Origin: UBA1737 sp964541525
GTDB taxonomy: Bacteria > Bacillota_I > Bacilli_A > ML615J-28 > CAG-313
Assembly: GCA_964541525.1 (NCBI GenBank)
Contig: CAZIQF010000025.1
Span: 1-30,118 of the forward strand
DNA length: 30,118 nucleotides
Direction: 5' to 3'
Position numbers and translations under genes: made by a program. This document shows, in pieces, positions 13,808 to 21,906 of the stretch (the first letter of the stretch is position 1; each line of letters starts with the position of its first letter). The notes beneath the pieces were generated by a model. The model was not told where the DNA came from. It ran no database searches and saw only the letters and a list, made by a program, of their open reading frames with translations.

Positions 13808-14782
13808 ATGACAGAAATTAATGTAGATGTTATTAAAAGTTTGAAGACCTTAAAGGGGAAGATAAGCAGCGATCAATTTAATAGTTTGCTTTCTTCTTTT
13901 GGATTAACTGAAGAAGATTTTGAAAATAGAATAACAGGGTTGAATAAAGAATATGAATTTCTTTGTAATTTATATTTATGTGATTTGGCAAATAATATTA
14001 TTCCTATTGATGAAAAGTTTACTACTGCAGTTGGTGAAAAATCATGTGATGCAATAGTAGAATTAAAAGATGGAAAGAAAATAATGATAGAAGTTAAGTC
14101 AACTAAAGAGAATAAGTATTCAATTTCTAGTGGAAATTTTGAAAAAAGGGTTAAATGGGCAAAAAAACAAGGATATGAATTGTACTTTGCAATAAATATA
14201 TTCAATTACTGGACTTTGTTTTCGGATGATCAAATGAGGAAATGGAGCAGAAAAGTTAGTGAAAAGCAATTAGCATATTCAAAATTATCTACTGTTTTAG
14301 GAGTTAATTATTATATTGTTAATAATGTCAAAATGATTTCTCACTATACTGATTTAATAGCTAAGCAAAGTTTAAATATATATGACTCTGACAGCAATTA
14401 TTTTTCAACAAAAGAACAATTTTTTGTTGATGATAATTTGGTTGACGAAATTACTCCTACTAATAAGAATAACTTGCCCTTTGTATTATTGTCTGAGGCG
14501 TTAAAAACTCGTTCTAAAATGACAAAAACTATTTTAAACCCTCATGATTATACGATAACTTATGAACTTATTGATAATCATATAATTAGCATTTTTGAAA
14601 TTTATAAAGAATCAATAACACATATGACAGGAAATGACGATGGAGATAAGTATGAATCTTTTTTGGCTATGATTGCAAAAGATCAAAAAAGCAGAGAATA
14701 TTTAAAAAATTGGCTAAATGAACTTGCTAAATTACTTAAAATGCAGGTTTTGACTTTAATTCCATCGCCAAATAGTAATTAG
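13808..14782 (+). CDS. Putative PD-(D/E)XK nuclease, likely defence gene
   Basis: This 324-residue protein has no full-length relative that I recognise. Its first third contains a PD-(D/E)XK-like core: Glu50 in the helix KEYEFLCNLY, Asp81 (KSCDAIVELKDG), then IEVKST with Glu95 and Lys97. The strand GYELYFAINIF follows. This arrangement is typical of restriction-type and Holliday-resolvase-type nucleases. The rest (residues 150-324) is of unknown fold and could recognise the target. No methyltransferase gene is nearby, so it is not an ordinary type II restriction enzyme gene. The start follows GTGGAGGGAAT. It has its own promoter and a terminator at 14871, and sits next to an AbiJ-like gene, which supports a stand-alone defence role. 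Confidence 0.65.
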   Translation: MTEINVDVIKSLKTLKGKISSDQFNSLLSSFGLTEEDFENRITGLNKEYEFLCNLYLCDLANNIIPIDEKFTTAVGEKSCDAIVELKDGKKIMIEVKSTKENKYSISSGNFEKRVKWAKKQGYELYFAINIFNYWTLFSDDQMRKWSRKVSEKQLAYSKLSTVLGVNYYIVNNVKMISHYTDLIAKQSLNIYDSDSNYFSTKEQFFVDDNLVDEITPTNKNNLPFVLLSEALKTRSKMTKTILNPHDYTITYELIDNHIISIFEIYKESITHMTGNDDGDKYESFLAMIAKDQKSREYLKNWLNELAKLLKMQVLTLIPSPNSN

Positions 14783-14800
14783 TTGTAGCTTTGCTAATAA

Positions 14801-14840
14801 AGGGTGCGTAAAATCTATTAGGGGTGCGTAATTGTATCAA
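14801..14840 (+). repeat. Two 20-bp repeats of a third type
   Basis: AGGGTGCGTAAAATCTATT and GGGGTGCGTAATTGTATC lie head to tail at 20-bp spacing, directly after the nuclease-like gene and before the module hairpin. This mirrors the gene-repeat-hairpin order of modules B and C. Confidence 0.6.
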
Positions 14841-14870
14841 AATAGGTAATCGTAGCCATATAGGAAGCAT

Positions 14871-14903
14871 AGGTTTGATACAAATCGTATCAGACCTTTT
14901 TTT
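14871..14903 (+). terminator. Module D hairpin, terminator of the nuclease-like gene
   Basis: AGGTTTGATAC pairs with GTATCAGACCT (one G-U), with a five-base loop and a T7 tract. The upstream GCCATATAGGAAGCATAGG closely matches the same place in module B. Confidence 0.9.
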
Positions 14904-15085
14904 GTTTCTTTTGCTTTTTTATTATTGTGTTAATCTATTGAATTGTGTTGCTTAGTTCAAGTTTTTATTTAGGACTTCCCTTCCATTGGATATCACTCTG
15001 TACACACTTGAATAGAGCGAACTATGCAACTTTTGATATATAAAAATTTAAGTTTCGAATTATGAAGGTTGCCTACCAAACAAAA
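14904..15085. other. Gap between module D and the decayed minus-strand gene
   Basis: About 180 bases without a gene. A T-rich start (GCTTTTTTATT) is followed by no second hairpin of the kind seen in modules A-C. I see no promoter and no phased repeat array. Confidence 0.5.
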
Positions 15086-15111
15086 AGGATGCATTTTAAT
15101 AAATGCATCCT
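15081..15111 (-). terminator. Terminator of the decayed minus-strand gene
   Basis: On the minus strand AGGATGCATTT, a four-base loop and AAATGCATCCT form an 11-bp perfect stem followed by TTTTTG. Confidence 0.9.
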
Positions 15112-15135
15112 ATGGATATCACTTATAAATAATCT

Positions 15136-16785
15136 TTAAAACCATAGTTTGATACTATCTTGGGATAAATACTCATCAGCTGATACTGAACCATTACCTC
15201 CAATCAGAATAATAAATGCAAATAATAGTGATACTACAAAGCAAATAAACGCTAATACTATGCAAATCTTTCCTACTGTCTTATACCATTTTAAGTTTCC
15301 AATTATGGATAGTAACAAACCTAAAACACTAGGAGCAAGTGCAATAATTTGAACTACAATATCCATGTACTCATTTGAGAATGTCTTATAAGCGCATAAT
15401 CTAAAAGCTATGATTGAAAGAATCAATACTAATGTGGCTATAAATGACTTTCTATGTACTGTTTTATGTTTCTTTGAACCTTTTTCTTCACTATCTCGTA
15501 AATATTTTAATTATCCATTTTCATCAATATGCGCAACAGTTTTTACACTAATTTTACTAGGATCAGCCATATTCACTACACCCTTAGCAGTATATCCATT
15601 ATTAGATATTTTAATTGCTAGAACTAGAACATACACAAGTGCCATAGGGTCATATATTGCACTTGAATTATTAATAACAGAGACACTTAAATCATAGTTG
15701 CTATCTACACCTAATTCTTTTGCAATCGCTTTTCTAGCATCATCTTCACGAATTATACAATTATTAGGTATCGCATAACGCTTGCCGCGTTGATTATTAA
15801 CATCTGCTACAATATATGCTCCATCGACATCTAGTTCTCCTCTATCAACATTTAATCCTACCAATCTTCAACTAATGATTCTAGATTCTCGACAGCATTA
15901 TATGATCCTACTGATTCAAAACTTATTCCATCTCCACCACCAAAATCAAAGGTTCCTTCATAAGGTTTAGTCCAAGTAGCGTATTCGTGTTTGTACTTGT
16001 ATTGATAATGATTTGGTTCCCTATGCCAACTTAATAACATTACTAGATAATAAAATACTTTTGTTTCAACTTTAGCATCAGGACTTCTAAATACTTGAAT
16101 TATCTCTTCAGTCATCCCCGATTTATCACTTAGTCTATTTTTGAACAACTCTAATAAAAAATCTTTATCATCAGTTCCTTTAATCACTCCTATCGCGTTC
16201 TTAACTGATGGACCATAAGTAATAACTTCTTCGATTCCCTCATATTCATATTTTGGTAATACTGATTCTAGTTCTTTAGTATTTAAATCATTTACTTCTT
16301 TTGCATGTTTTTTATAAAATCTTTCTCGTGTTTCTTCATAACCAAATAATAATATTTTTCCTCATAATCTTTTAAGTATAACGTAGAAATATCAAGCTAA
16401 AGCTAAGTTTAGAAGTGCTGATAGTGTCTCAACATTTTTCTTATATGGTTTCATATCTTCAGCGACTAAGCAGTAACATCTTCCAACCATTTCTTGCATA
16501 ACTGGTTTCATTTCAGGAGTGAAATGATTATAGACATCATTTACAGTTTCAATTCGCTTCATTAATTCTTCTTTTGTCAATGATTTACACAATTTTTTAT
16601 CATTTAAAAGTTCCATTTTAAGATCCAGTCTATGTGCCCAAATCCTATCATGATTAACTACTTCTCCATCTACCTTCTCTTCAAATCCAACAATAGCAAG
16701 TATTTGTTCTTCATATTCCCATAATGAAGATCCTTCTTTTCTAGCTTGAAGGTAAAGCTTTGCTAATAATCTGTTTTACATTCAT
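15136..16785 (-). pseudogene. Decayed gene of unknown function with at least five breaks
   Basis: Read on the minus strand from ATG 16785 (MNVKQIISKALP), coding sequence continues for about 550 codons but in shifting frames. The breaks are a shift near 16755; stop TGA at 16392-16394 with a shift; a shift near 16345; stop TAG at 15858-15860 with a shift; and an in-frame TAA at 15511-15513. Reading through that TAA joins VAHIDENG to LKYLRDSEEKGSKKHK without change of frame. The rebuilt protein is soluble and acidic for about 420 residues (with EYATWTKPYEGTFDFGGGDG) and ends in three or four membrane helices (FIATLVLILSIIAFRL onward). I do not recognise the family. Its own terminator remains intact. 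Confidence 0.8.
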
Positions 16786-17003
16786 TCCACATCAACATTA
16801 TCATAAATTTAGCATATAAAAATATACATTTACCATTTTATTGCGTGTTTTTTTACTATATGCAATTTTATTATACCACGATACAGAAAAAAATGATAAT
16901 TTTTTTGATATTTTGTAAAATAATAACCCTGATCTATTTATTTTGCTGCTTAAATTATAATCAATATAAGAAATTTTGTATAATTTAATCATATTTTATA
17001 TAT
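16786..17003. other. AT-rich gap, no gene seen
   Basis: About 220 bases between the decayed gene and a further remnant. It should hold the former promoter of the decayed gene; TTATACCACG at 16871-16880 (TATAA on the minus strand) is a weak -10 candidate. No coding signal. Confidence 0.4.
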
Positions 17004-17296
17004 TCATTTAATTATGTAAGTAGGCCAAATCCAAATAGATTGCTGTTCTCCATTGTCTAGAATAAAATGATTATAATTCTCCAGTAATCGACTATACAAC
17101 TTCTTCTTTTAAAAAAAACTTATATTTAAATTGAAACACAAGCATATAGATTCGATAAGCAACATAAATTATATAATAAATTTTCCAATGACTAGCATTT
17201 GATATGGATAAACTTCATCTTGAATTATAATTAATATGGGATTAATTTTATATTTCTTATATATAAATCTAATATATTTAAAAAACTTAAAAATTT
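17004..17296 (-). pseudogene. 3' remnant of an unrecognised minus-strand gene
   Basis: On the minus strand, protein-like text appears in overlapping frames: FIYKKYKINPILIIIQDEVY then PYQMLVIGKF; next YVAYRIYMLVFQFKYKFFLK; then YSRLLENYNHFILDNGEQQS and IWIWPTYIIK ending in TGA (17004-17006). At least two frameshifts (near 17185 and 17105) join these pieces, and no start survives. The balanced composition of the last piece in such AT-rich DNA suggests a genuine gene end rather than chance. Function unknown. Confidence 0.45.
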
Positions 17297-17713
17297 ACAT
17301 TAGAATATTGACTTTTAAAATATTTTAGTATACAATGCAAATAGTTTGAAGTGTTGATTAATCATATATTTAATCATATGAATAAACTTATTCTGATGTT
17401 CTATATTCCAATAAATAGTATAGTAAGTACGTTAATAAGCTAAATGATTCTTCTATCACGCACAATGAATTTTAACATTGAACAAATTTCCAAGCTTTTA
17501 AGGTAATTTTTGAGATTATAAATAGAAAAGTATTCTGGAAAAATTAATAGAAGAATGAATTGAATTTTTGATTTAGAATAAATTGCTTTACTAGCGATTT
17601 TAACTTATTTATTTATGGCATAAGTCAAATTGATATGACAAAATATTCAGAAATTTTAAAGAGGTCAGATTATAGTTAATATTATTTTAAAAAATAAGAA
17701 TGTTAACAATTTT
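17297..17713. other. AT-rich gap upstream of the ABC operon
   Basis: About 420 bases without a convincing gene on either strand. A regulator gene often precedes such ABC exporters, but only short broken frames are seen here. TATAAT at 17714-17719 is a likely -10 for the ABC genes; no good -35 was found. Confidence 0.5.
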
Positions 17714-17734
17714 ATAATATCGGAGGAATTATTT

Positions 17735-18604
17735 ATGAGTATATTAGAAATTAAGAATCTTACCAAATATTATGGAAAAACAAAAGGAGTAGTGGATTTA
17801 TCATTAGAATTACATGAAGGAGAGATTTTCGGCTTTATCGGGCCTAATGGTTCTGGAAAATCAACAACTATACGTTCAATTTTAGATTTGATTAATAAGA
17901 CAAATGGTGAAGTATGGTTTAATGGTAAAATATTTGATAAAAATGATATATTGTCAAAAAAATTAATTGGCTACCTACCAAGCGAAGTCAAGTTATATAC
18001 TGATTTAACGGTTAAGCAAATGCTTGACTTTCATGAACGCTTTTATAAAGAAGATTTTAGTGAAAGAAGAAAGGAATTAGTAACTAGATTACGCCTTGAT
18101 GAATCAAAAAAAGTGGAGGATTTATCATTAGGTAATTCAAAAAAACTAGGGATTGTTTTAGCTCTTATGCATAATCCTCGCCTTTTAATCTTAGATGAAC
18201 CTACAAGTGGACTAGATCCAATTATTCAAAAGGAATTTTTTAATTTATTACTTGAGGAAAAGCACCAAGGAACAACTATCTTTTATTCAACGCATATTTT
18301 GAGTGAAATATCTAAGCTTTGCGATCGCGTAGGTATTATTAAAAATGGTCAATTATTAAAAGTAGAACATGTTAAAGATTTAATTGATAAGAACTTGTCA
18401 AATATTACGATTACATCATTAGAATGTGAACGAATAATTAAAGAACTATCGATAAATCCAATTATTCATACAAATGATACAATTATGTTTAAAAATACGG
18501 ATAATGCTAATGTATTGCTGAAAAAATTAATAAATTATGATATTTCAAAGATTTATATTGAACAAGCTTCTCTGGAAGATATTTTTTTACATTATTATGA
18601 ATAG
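17735..18604 (+). CDS. ABC transporter ATP-binding protein
   Basis: This 289-residue protein is an ABC ATPase. Walker A is GPNGSGKST (36-44), the signature is a variant LSLGNSKK (in place of LSGGQ), Walker B is LLILDEPTSGLDP, and the switch is STHILSE. The C-terminal 70 residues are a regulatory tail typical of the bacitracin/multidrug exporter (BcrA/YxlF-like) group. It energises the membrane protein encoded 12 bases downstream. The ATG follows CGGAGGAATT. The substrate cannot be told; drugs, peptides or lipids are possible. Confidence 0.92.
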   Translation: MSILEIKNLTKYYGKTKGVVDLSLELHEGEIFGFIGPNGSGKSTTIRSILDLINKTNGEVWFNGKIFDKNDILSKKLIGYLPSEVKLYTDLTVKQMLDFHERFYKEDFSERRKELVTRLRLDESKKVEDLSLGNSKKLGIVLALMHNPRLLILDEPTSGLDPIIQKEFFNLLLEEKHQGTTIFYSTHILSEISKLCDRVGIIKNGQLLKVEHVKDLIDKNLSNITITSLECERIIKELSINPIIHTNDTIMFKNTDNANVLLKKLINYDISKIYIEQASLEDIFLHYYE

Positions 18605-18616
18605 GACGGGATTATT

Positions 18617-19408
18617 ATGTTACAAAGAGAATTACGTGTTAATTTAAAGAGTTTTATTATTTGGACAATAATTACAATATCAATATTTCTTATCGTTTTT
18701 CTTGTTTATCCATCTATTATTAATAGTGAAGAAATGATTAATTTAGATGAGATGCTTAAAATTTTTCCTGAAGAAATGCTAAGGGCCTTTAATATGGATA
18801 TTTCTTCCATTGATACAGCTTTTGGATGGTTGAAGTCTGAAGGATTTGTTTTCGTGCTTTTGATTACTAGTTGTTATGCTAGTATTTTAGGCTCTAATTT
18901 GATTCTTAAGGAAGAAAGTGATAAAACAATAGAATATTTAGCTGTACTACCAATCAAAAGGACAAGTATTGTTTTATATAAGGTTCTTGCCGGCTTGATT
19001 TATATTATTTCATTAATTTTTGTAATTGGTTTATTTAATTTAATTGGCTTAGCTATCAGTGGAGATTTTAATGTTAAACAATATTTATTATTAAGCATTA
19101 CTCCTCTTTTTCCCGCTTTGATCATTTTCTTCATATGTATGTTTGCTTCTACCTTTGCAAATAAAACGAAAAAAATGTTGGGAATTAGTATAGGTATTGT
19201 ACTGATAAGTTATTTATTAAATACTTTATCAACAATGGCAAAATCAATTGAATTTTTGAAATATTTTTCAGTATTTACATTGGCAGACATTAGAAATGTT
19301 GTTATTAATCAAGCAATCAACCCTATTATGATTGTTATTTCAATCGTGGGATCAGGATTATTTTTGATTTTGACAATTTATCGATACAATCGTAAAGAAC
19401 TAGTTTAA
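18617..19408 (+). CDS. ABC-2 type transporter permease
   Basis: This 263-residue membrane protein has six predicted helices: FIIWTIITISIFLIVFLVY near the N-terminus, a large outer loop, then helices around 90-110, 130-150, 160-185, 195-210 and a C-terminal one near 235-255. It contains the ABC-2 family's cytoplasmic segment LKEESDKTIEYLAVLPIKR (about 112-130), which is the contact for the ATPase. It forms an exporter with the protein at 17735-18604; a homodimer of this single permease is expected. The start follows GGACGGGATT. Confidence 0.88.
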   Translation: MLQRELRVNLKSFIIWTIITISIFLIVFLVYPSIINSEEMINLDEMLKIFPEEMLRAFNMDISSIDTAFGWLKSEGFVFVLLITSCYASILGSNLILKEESDKTIEYLAVLPIKRTSIVLYKVLAGLIYIISLIFVIGLFNLIGLAISGDFNVKQYLLLSITPLFPALIIFFICMFASTFANKTKKMLGISIGIVLISYLLNTLSTMAKSIEFLKYFSVFTLADIRNVVINQAINPIMIVISIVGSGLFLILTIYRYNRKELV

Positions 19409-19417
19409 GTCATTTGT

Positions 19418-19472
19418 AATATTCTATTTTTATTTTATCTAATAATTTGTTTTACAATAAAATAGTTTTTGG
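19418..19472 (+). terminator. Weak terminator after the ABC operon
   Basis: CTATTTTTATT can pair with AATAAAATAG (one bulge) across a 20-base loop, followed by T5. All A-T pairs, so confidence is low. Confidence 0.35.
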
Positions 19473-19516
19473 AAACTAGTATAGCTTCCCTTAGCTCAAT
19501 TTTATTATATATTTAT

Positions 19517-19546
19517 TTGTAAACTAATATATTTATATGGTATAAT
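19517..19546 (+). promoter_or_regulatory. Promoter of the lipoprotein gene
   Basis: TTGTAA, an 18-base spacer and TATAAT preceded by TGG (extended -10) lie 17 bases before the start at 19564. Confidence 0.65.
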
Positions 19547-19563
19547 TTTACTGAGGTGATGAA

Positions 19564-20091
19564 ATGAAAAAGATAAAGATTAAAATTTTATGCATATTTT
19601 TGGTAATTGCCACTGCCTTTGTGCTATTGGGTTGTGATCAAATTAAACAAGCAATTAGTGATGTTGTTGGACCTGAAATTGAAAATCAAATTAATGAATT
19701 ACTTGGTTTAAGTGATTTACCAAGGGATGATCAATTCACTTTACCTGCAGCAACTAGATATGAAAATTTCAAAATTCAAAAATCTGAGGATGGAAAAACT
19801 ACTACTTATGCTGGTGATGTTTTTGAACCAAAAGTCGAATTTGTAGATTATGCTGAAGAATTATCGCGCAAACTTGGTTCTGATTTTACTAAAGAGGAAA
19901 TTCAAGAAGGTTATGATCAATTAAAGCAACAAGAAAAATGGACATTTGTTGATGAATCTGGCGTTAGTTATTCGCTTAGTTTTAAAGAAATCCTAAATGA
20001 TGATAATACTGTTAACCGTTGGTCGATTGAAGTCACAGTTTATGATCCTAATTATCTAGATGAAACAATTAATGACACACCTACTGAATAA
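19564..20091 (+). CDS. Small lipoprotein of unknown function
   Basis: This 175-residue protein starts MKKIKIKILCIFLVI with a hydrophobic core ending LLGC (Cys24), a lipobox for signal peptidase II and membrane anchoring. The mature part begins with an amphipathic helix (DQIKQAISDVVGPEIENQINELL), then a probable beta-rich domain with conserved-looking YENFKIQKSEDGKTTTYAGD. A helical segment (FTKEEIQEGYDQLKQQEKW) and acidic tail follow. No family was recognised. It has its own promoter. A small membrane protein gene follows after 59 bases, possibly in the same transcript. Confidence 0.75.
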   Translation: MKKIKIKILCIFLVIATAFVLLGCDQIKQAISDVVGPEIENQINELLGLSDLPRDDQFTLPAATRYENFKIQKSEDGKTTTYAGDVFEPKVEFVDYAEELSRKLGSDFTKEEIQEGYDQLKQQEKWTFVDESGVSYSLSFKEILNDDNTVNRWSIEVTVYDPNYLDETINDTPTE

Positions 20092-20150
20092 ATAATTGTA
20101 TTTGTGTTAATTTTATTGTAAGAATTTTTATAGTTTTATAGGAGAAAAAG

Positions 20151-20378
20151 ATGAAAAGATGGTTTAATGATTTACCTAGACTTGTCCAAGCTATTCTTCT
20201 GCTAATTCCAGGAGTTAACTGGGTTGTTGAAGTTTTAGTTAGGTGGAGTAACTTTGCTGAAAAAAAAGGAATATTCTCTTTCCTTATTGCAATCATTGTT
20301 ACGATTTGGGGTCTAGTTTTTGGTTGGGTTGATTTTGTTTGGGTCTTACTTTTCAAACATTTATTATTTGCTAGATAG
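20151..20378 (+). CDS. Small membrane protein of unknown function
   Basis: This 75-residue protein has two hydrophobic segments (LVQAILLLIPGVNWVVEVLV and FSFLIAIIVTIWGLVFGWVDFVWVLLF) joined by a short charged loop. The start ATG follows ATAGGAGAAAAAG. The pattern RLVQAILLLIPGVNWVVEVLVRWS is one I know from conserved unnamed proteins of low-GC bacteria; no role is assigned. Its 3' end overlaps the convergent prepilin peptidase gene by 8 bases. Confidence 0.7.
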   Translation: MKRWFNDLPRLVQAILLLIPGVNWVVEVLVRWSNFAEKKGIFSFLIAIIVTIWGLVFGWVDFVWVLLFKHLLFAR

Positions 20379-20946
20379 AAAAAATTATTGTTAAAATTAA
20401 ATATGCTATAGCAATTGATGGTCCAAAAGGGACCATCTTGTTTTTTTTATTAGAGAATAAATAATAAACTAATCCTAATCCTGAAGATAATAATAATAGT
20501 TGTGAGAAGTACAATATACTCTTACCCATCATTAGAACAACTATTAATTTTATATCACCAAATCCTAAAAGCTCCTTTTTTAACAGTAATTCAATTAAAA
20601 TGATAATGATAAAAAATAAAATTGAAAAAATCATTCCCGAAAAATTAAAATTATGATTGTAATAATAATTGTCTACTACAGCCTTAATCACATTAAAACT
20701 AAAAATAATAATTATTGACAAATCGGGTATCCAATACTCACAATAATCAATCATAATCACTAAGCCTAGAAAATTACTAATAATTAAATAGTTAATCCAA
20801 TCAATAGTTGATACCTTATTTAATAAAATAATATTATAAATTGTAATAATTAAGGTTATAATTAGATCTTTTATTGTTAATTTTTTATAAAGTGAACCAA
20901 TAAAATACATTATAAGATTGAAAAAAAAGATTAATAATAATTGCAT
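20371..20946 (-). CDS. Type IV prepilin peptidase-like protein (A24 family)
   Basis: This 191-residue membrane protein carries both catalytic aspartates of A24 peptidases: Asp67 in MIDYCEYWIPD (the D-x-x-x-x-x-I-P-D motif) and Asp131 in GFGDIKL (the GxGD motif). The N-terminal methyltransferase domain of full-length prepilin peptidases is absent, as in the TadV/CpaA-like short form. It would cut leader peptides of pilin-like proteins at the inner face of the membrane. No pilin or secretion genes are in the window. The conserved end, MVPFGPSIAIAYLI, doubles on the other strand as the terminator at 20417. The start region has a weak ribosome binding site (ATGGTG). Confidence 0.85.
   Translation of the reverse strand: MQLLLIFFFNLIMYFIGSLYKKLTIKDLIITLIITIYNIILLNKVSTIDWINYLIISNFLGLVIMIDYCEYWIPDLSIIIIFSFNVIKAVVDNYYYNHNFNFSGMIFSILFFIIIILIELLLKKELLGFGDIKLIVVLMMGKSILYFSQLLLLSSGLGLVYYLFSNKKNKMVPFGPSIAIAYLILTIIFSI
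20417..20448 (+). terminator. Terminator for plus-strand genes, inside the convergent gene's coding sequence
   Basis: GATGGTCC, loop AAAAG and GGACCATC are followed by TTGTTTTTTTT. The same bases on the other strand encode the conserved KMVPFG of the prepilin peptidase. Confidence 0.85.
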
Positions 20947-21043
20947 ATAAACACCATTTATAATTTATCATAAATAGTTGAGTAAATCAAGATAAACTTT
21001 TTGACATTTTATTATTTATTTATTAACTTTTTTTCGAAAAACA

Positions 21044-21052
21044 TGGTATAAT
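21044..21052 (+). promoter_or_regulatory. Extended -10 promoter of the MBL-fold gene
   Basis: TGGTATAAT lies 22 bases before the ATG at 21075. No clear -35 element was found. Confidence 0.6.
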
Positions 21053-21074
21053 TTATCTATCTTAGAGGTGTTAT

Positions 21075-21881
21075 ATGAATAATTATTCCAGTATCAATCC
21101 TTATCCATATCTGTACCACTATCGAGACCCTCAGGGTGTTTGTTTCACAATCATTAAAGGTTCTTCTCTTGCAATGGTTGTTGATACAGGATATGGCATA
21201 CAAAATCTTCGCAAATTCGTTGAAAGTAATGTTACTACGCCCTATATTGTTGTTAATACCCATGGACATATGGATCATACTGCTGGTAACTTCTGGTTTG
21301 ATCAAGTCTATGTCCCTGAAAAAGATATTGAATTATGTAAAAATCATAATAGTGTCGATCGAAGAAGAAAAAATCTTATCGATGCATTAAATCGAGGTTT
21401 GATTGATGAAAACTTTGATCAAGAAACTTATATTAATCAAGGTTATGGCAACATTATTCCATTAAAACTAGGTCATATTTTTGACTTAGGTAACCTTCAT
21501 ATTGAAGTTATTCCGATGGAAGGCCATACAAAAGGATCAATAGGTCTATTAATTAAAGAAGATGAATTACTTTTGACCGGTGATGCTGCTATTTCGATGA
21601 TTTGGATGTTTCTCCAAGAATCAACAGATAGAATGACTTACATCAAGATGTTAAAGCGTGTTAAGCAGCTACCATTTAAAAAATTTATTACAGGGCATTT
21701 ATTAGAAGTCTTTGACAAAAAATTTTTTGATTATTATATTGAAGTTGCAGAGGAAGCTAATTCTAAAAATTCAATTCCTACAGTTTTTAATAATTTTGAA
21801 CGTCCCAATACTTATCAATATACTAAAAAATTTGGTAATTATAATATTGGTATTTGTTTTCAAGAACCAAAAGAAGATTAG
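21075..21881 (+). CDS. MBL-fold metallo-hydrolase
   Basis: This 268-residue protein has the metallo-beta-lactamase fold metal motif HGHMDH (His63, His65, Asp67, His68) after VVNT. It continues with GHTKGSIGLLI (third histidine) and LLTGDAA (bridging aspartate), and has a late TGHLLEVFD histidine. These residues bind two metal ions and activate water. The group includes thioesterases, glyoxalase II-like enzymes and lactonases; the substrate is not clear. The start follows TTAGAGGTGTT. It ends at a terminator shared with the convergent MATE gene. Confidence 0.9.
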   Translation: MNNYSSINPYPYLYHYRDPQGVCFTIIKGSSLAMVVDTGYGIQNLRKFVESNVTTPYIVVNTHGHMDHTAGNFWFDQVYVPEKDIELCKNHNSVDRRRKNLIDALNRGLIDENFDQETYINQGYGNIIPLKLGHIFDLGNLHIEVIPMEGHTKGSIGLLIKEDELLLTGDAAISMIWMFLQESTDRMTYIKMLKRVKQLPFKKFITGHLLEVFDKKFFDYYIEVAEEANSKNSIPTVFNNFERPNTYQYTKKFGNYNIGICFQEPKED

Positions 21882-21906
21882 TCTAATAACTAACCTTCTT
21901 TTTTTG
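21869..21906. terminator. Bidirectional terminator between MBL and MATE genes
   Basis: AAGAAGATTAG pairs with CTAACCTTCTT (one mismatch), with an 8-base loop, T's on the plus side and a T-rich run on the minus side. It overlaps the last codons of the MBL gene and the stop of the MATE gene. Confidence 0.8.

Noticed and set aside
8343..14903. Class 1-type integron
   Set aside because: No IntI-like integrase, no attI, and no GTTRRRY-type core at the module borders. Only the cassette-like layout is similar.
14987..15123. 11-bp direct repeat TGGATATCACT at 14987-14997 and 15113-15123
   Set aside because: It flanks only a terminator and gap, is not at a gene or module boundary, and could occur by chance.
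8320..16800. Direct repeat of the tRNA 3' end as a right attachment site
   Set aside because: I looked for GTCCGACCACTGGCACC further right and did not find a second copy in this window; the right end may be outside, or the integration used another site.
16801..16992. 63-codon minus-strand frame
   Set aside because: No ribosome binding site, low-complexity AT-rich composition, and no recognisable domain.
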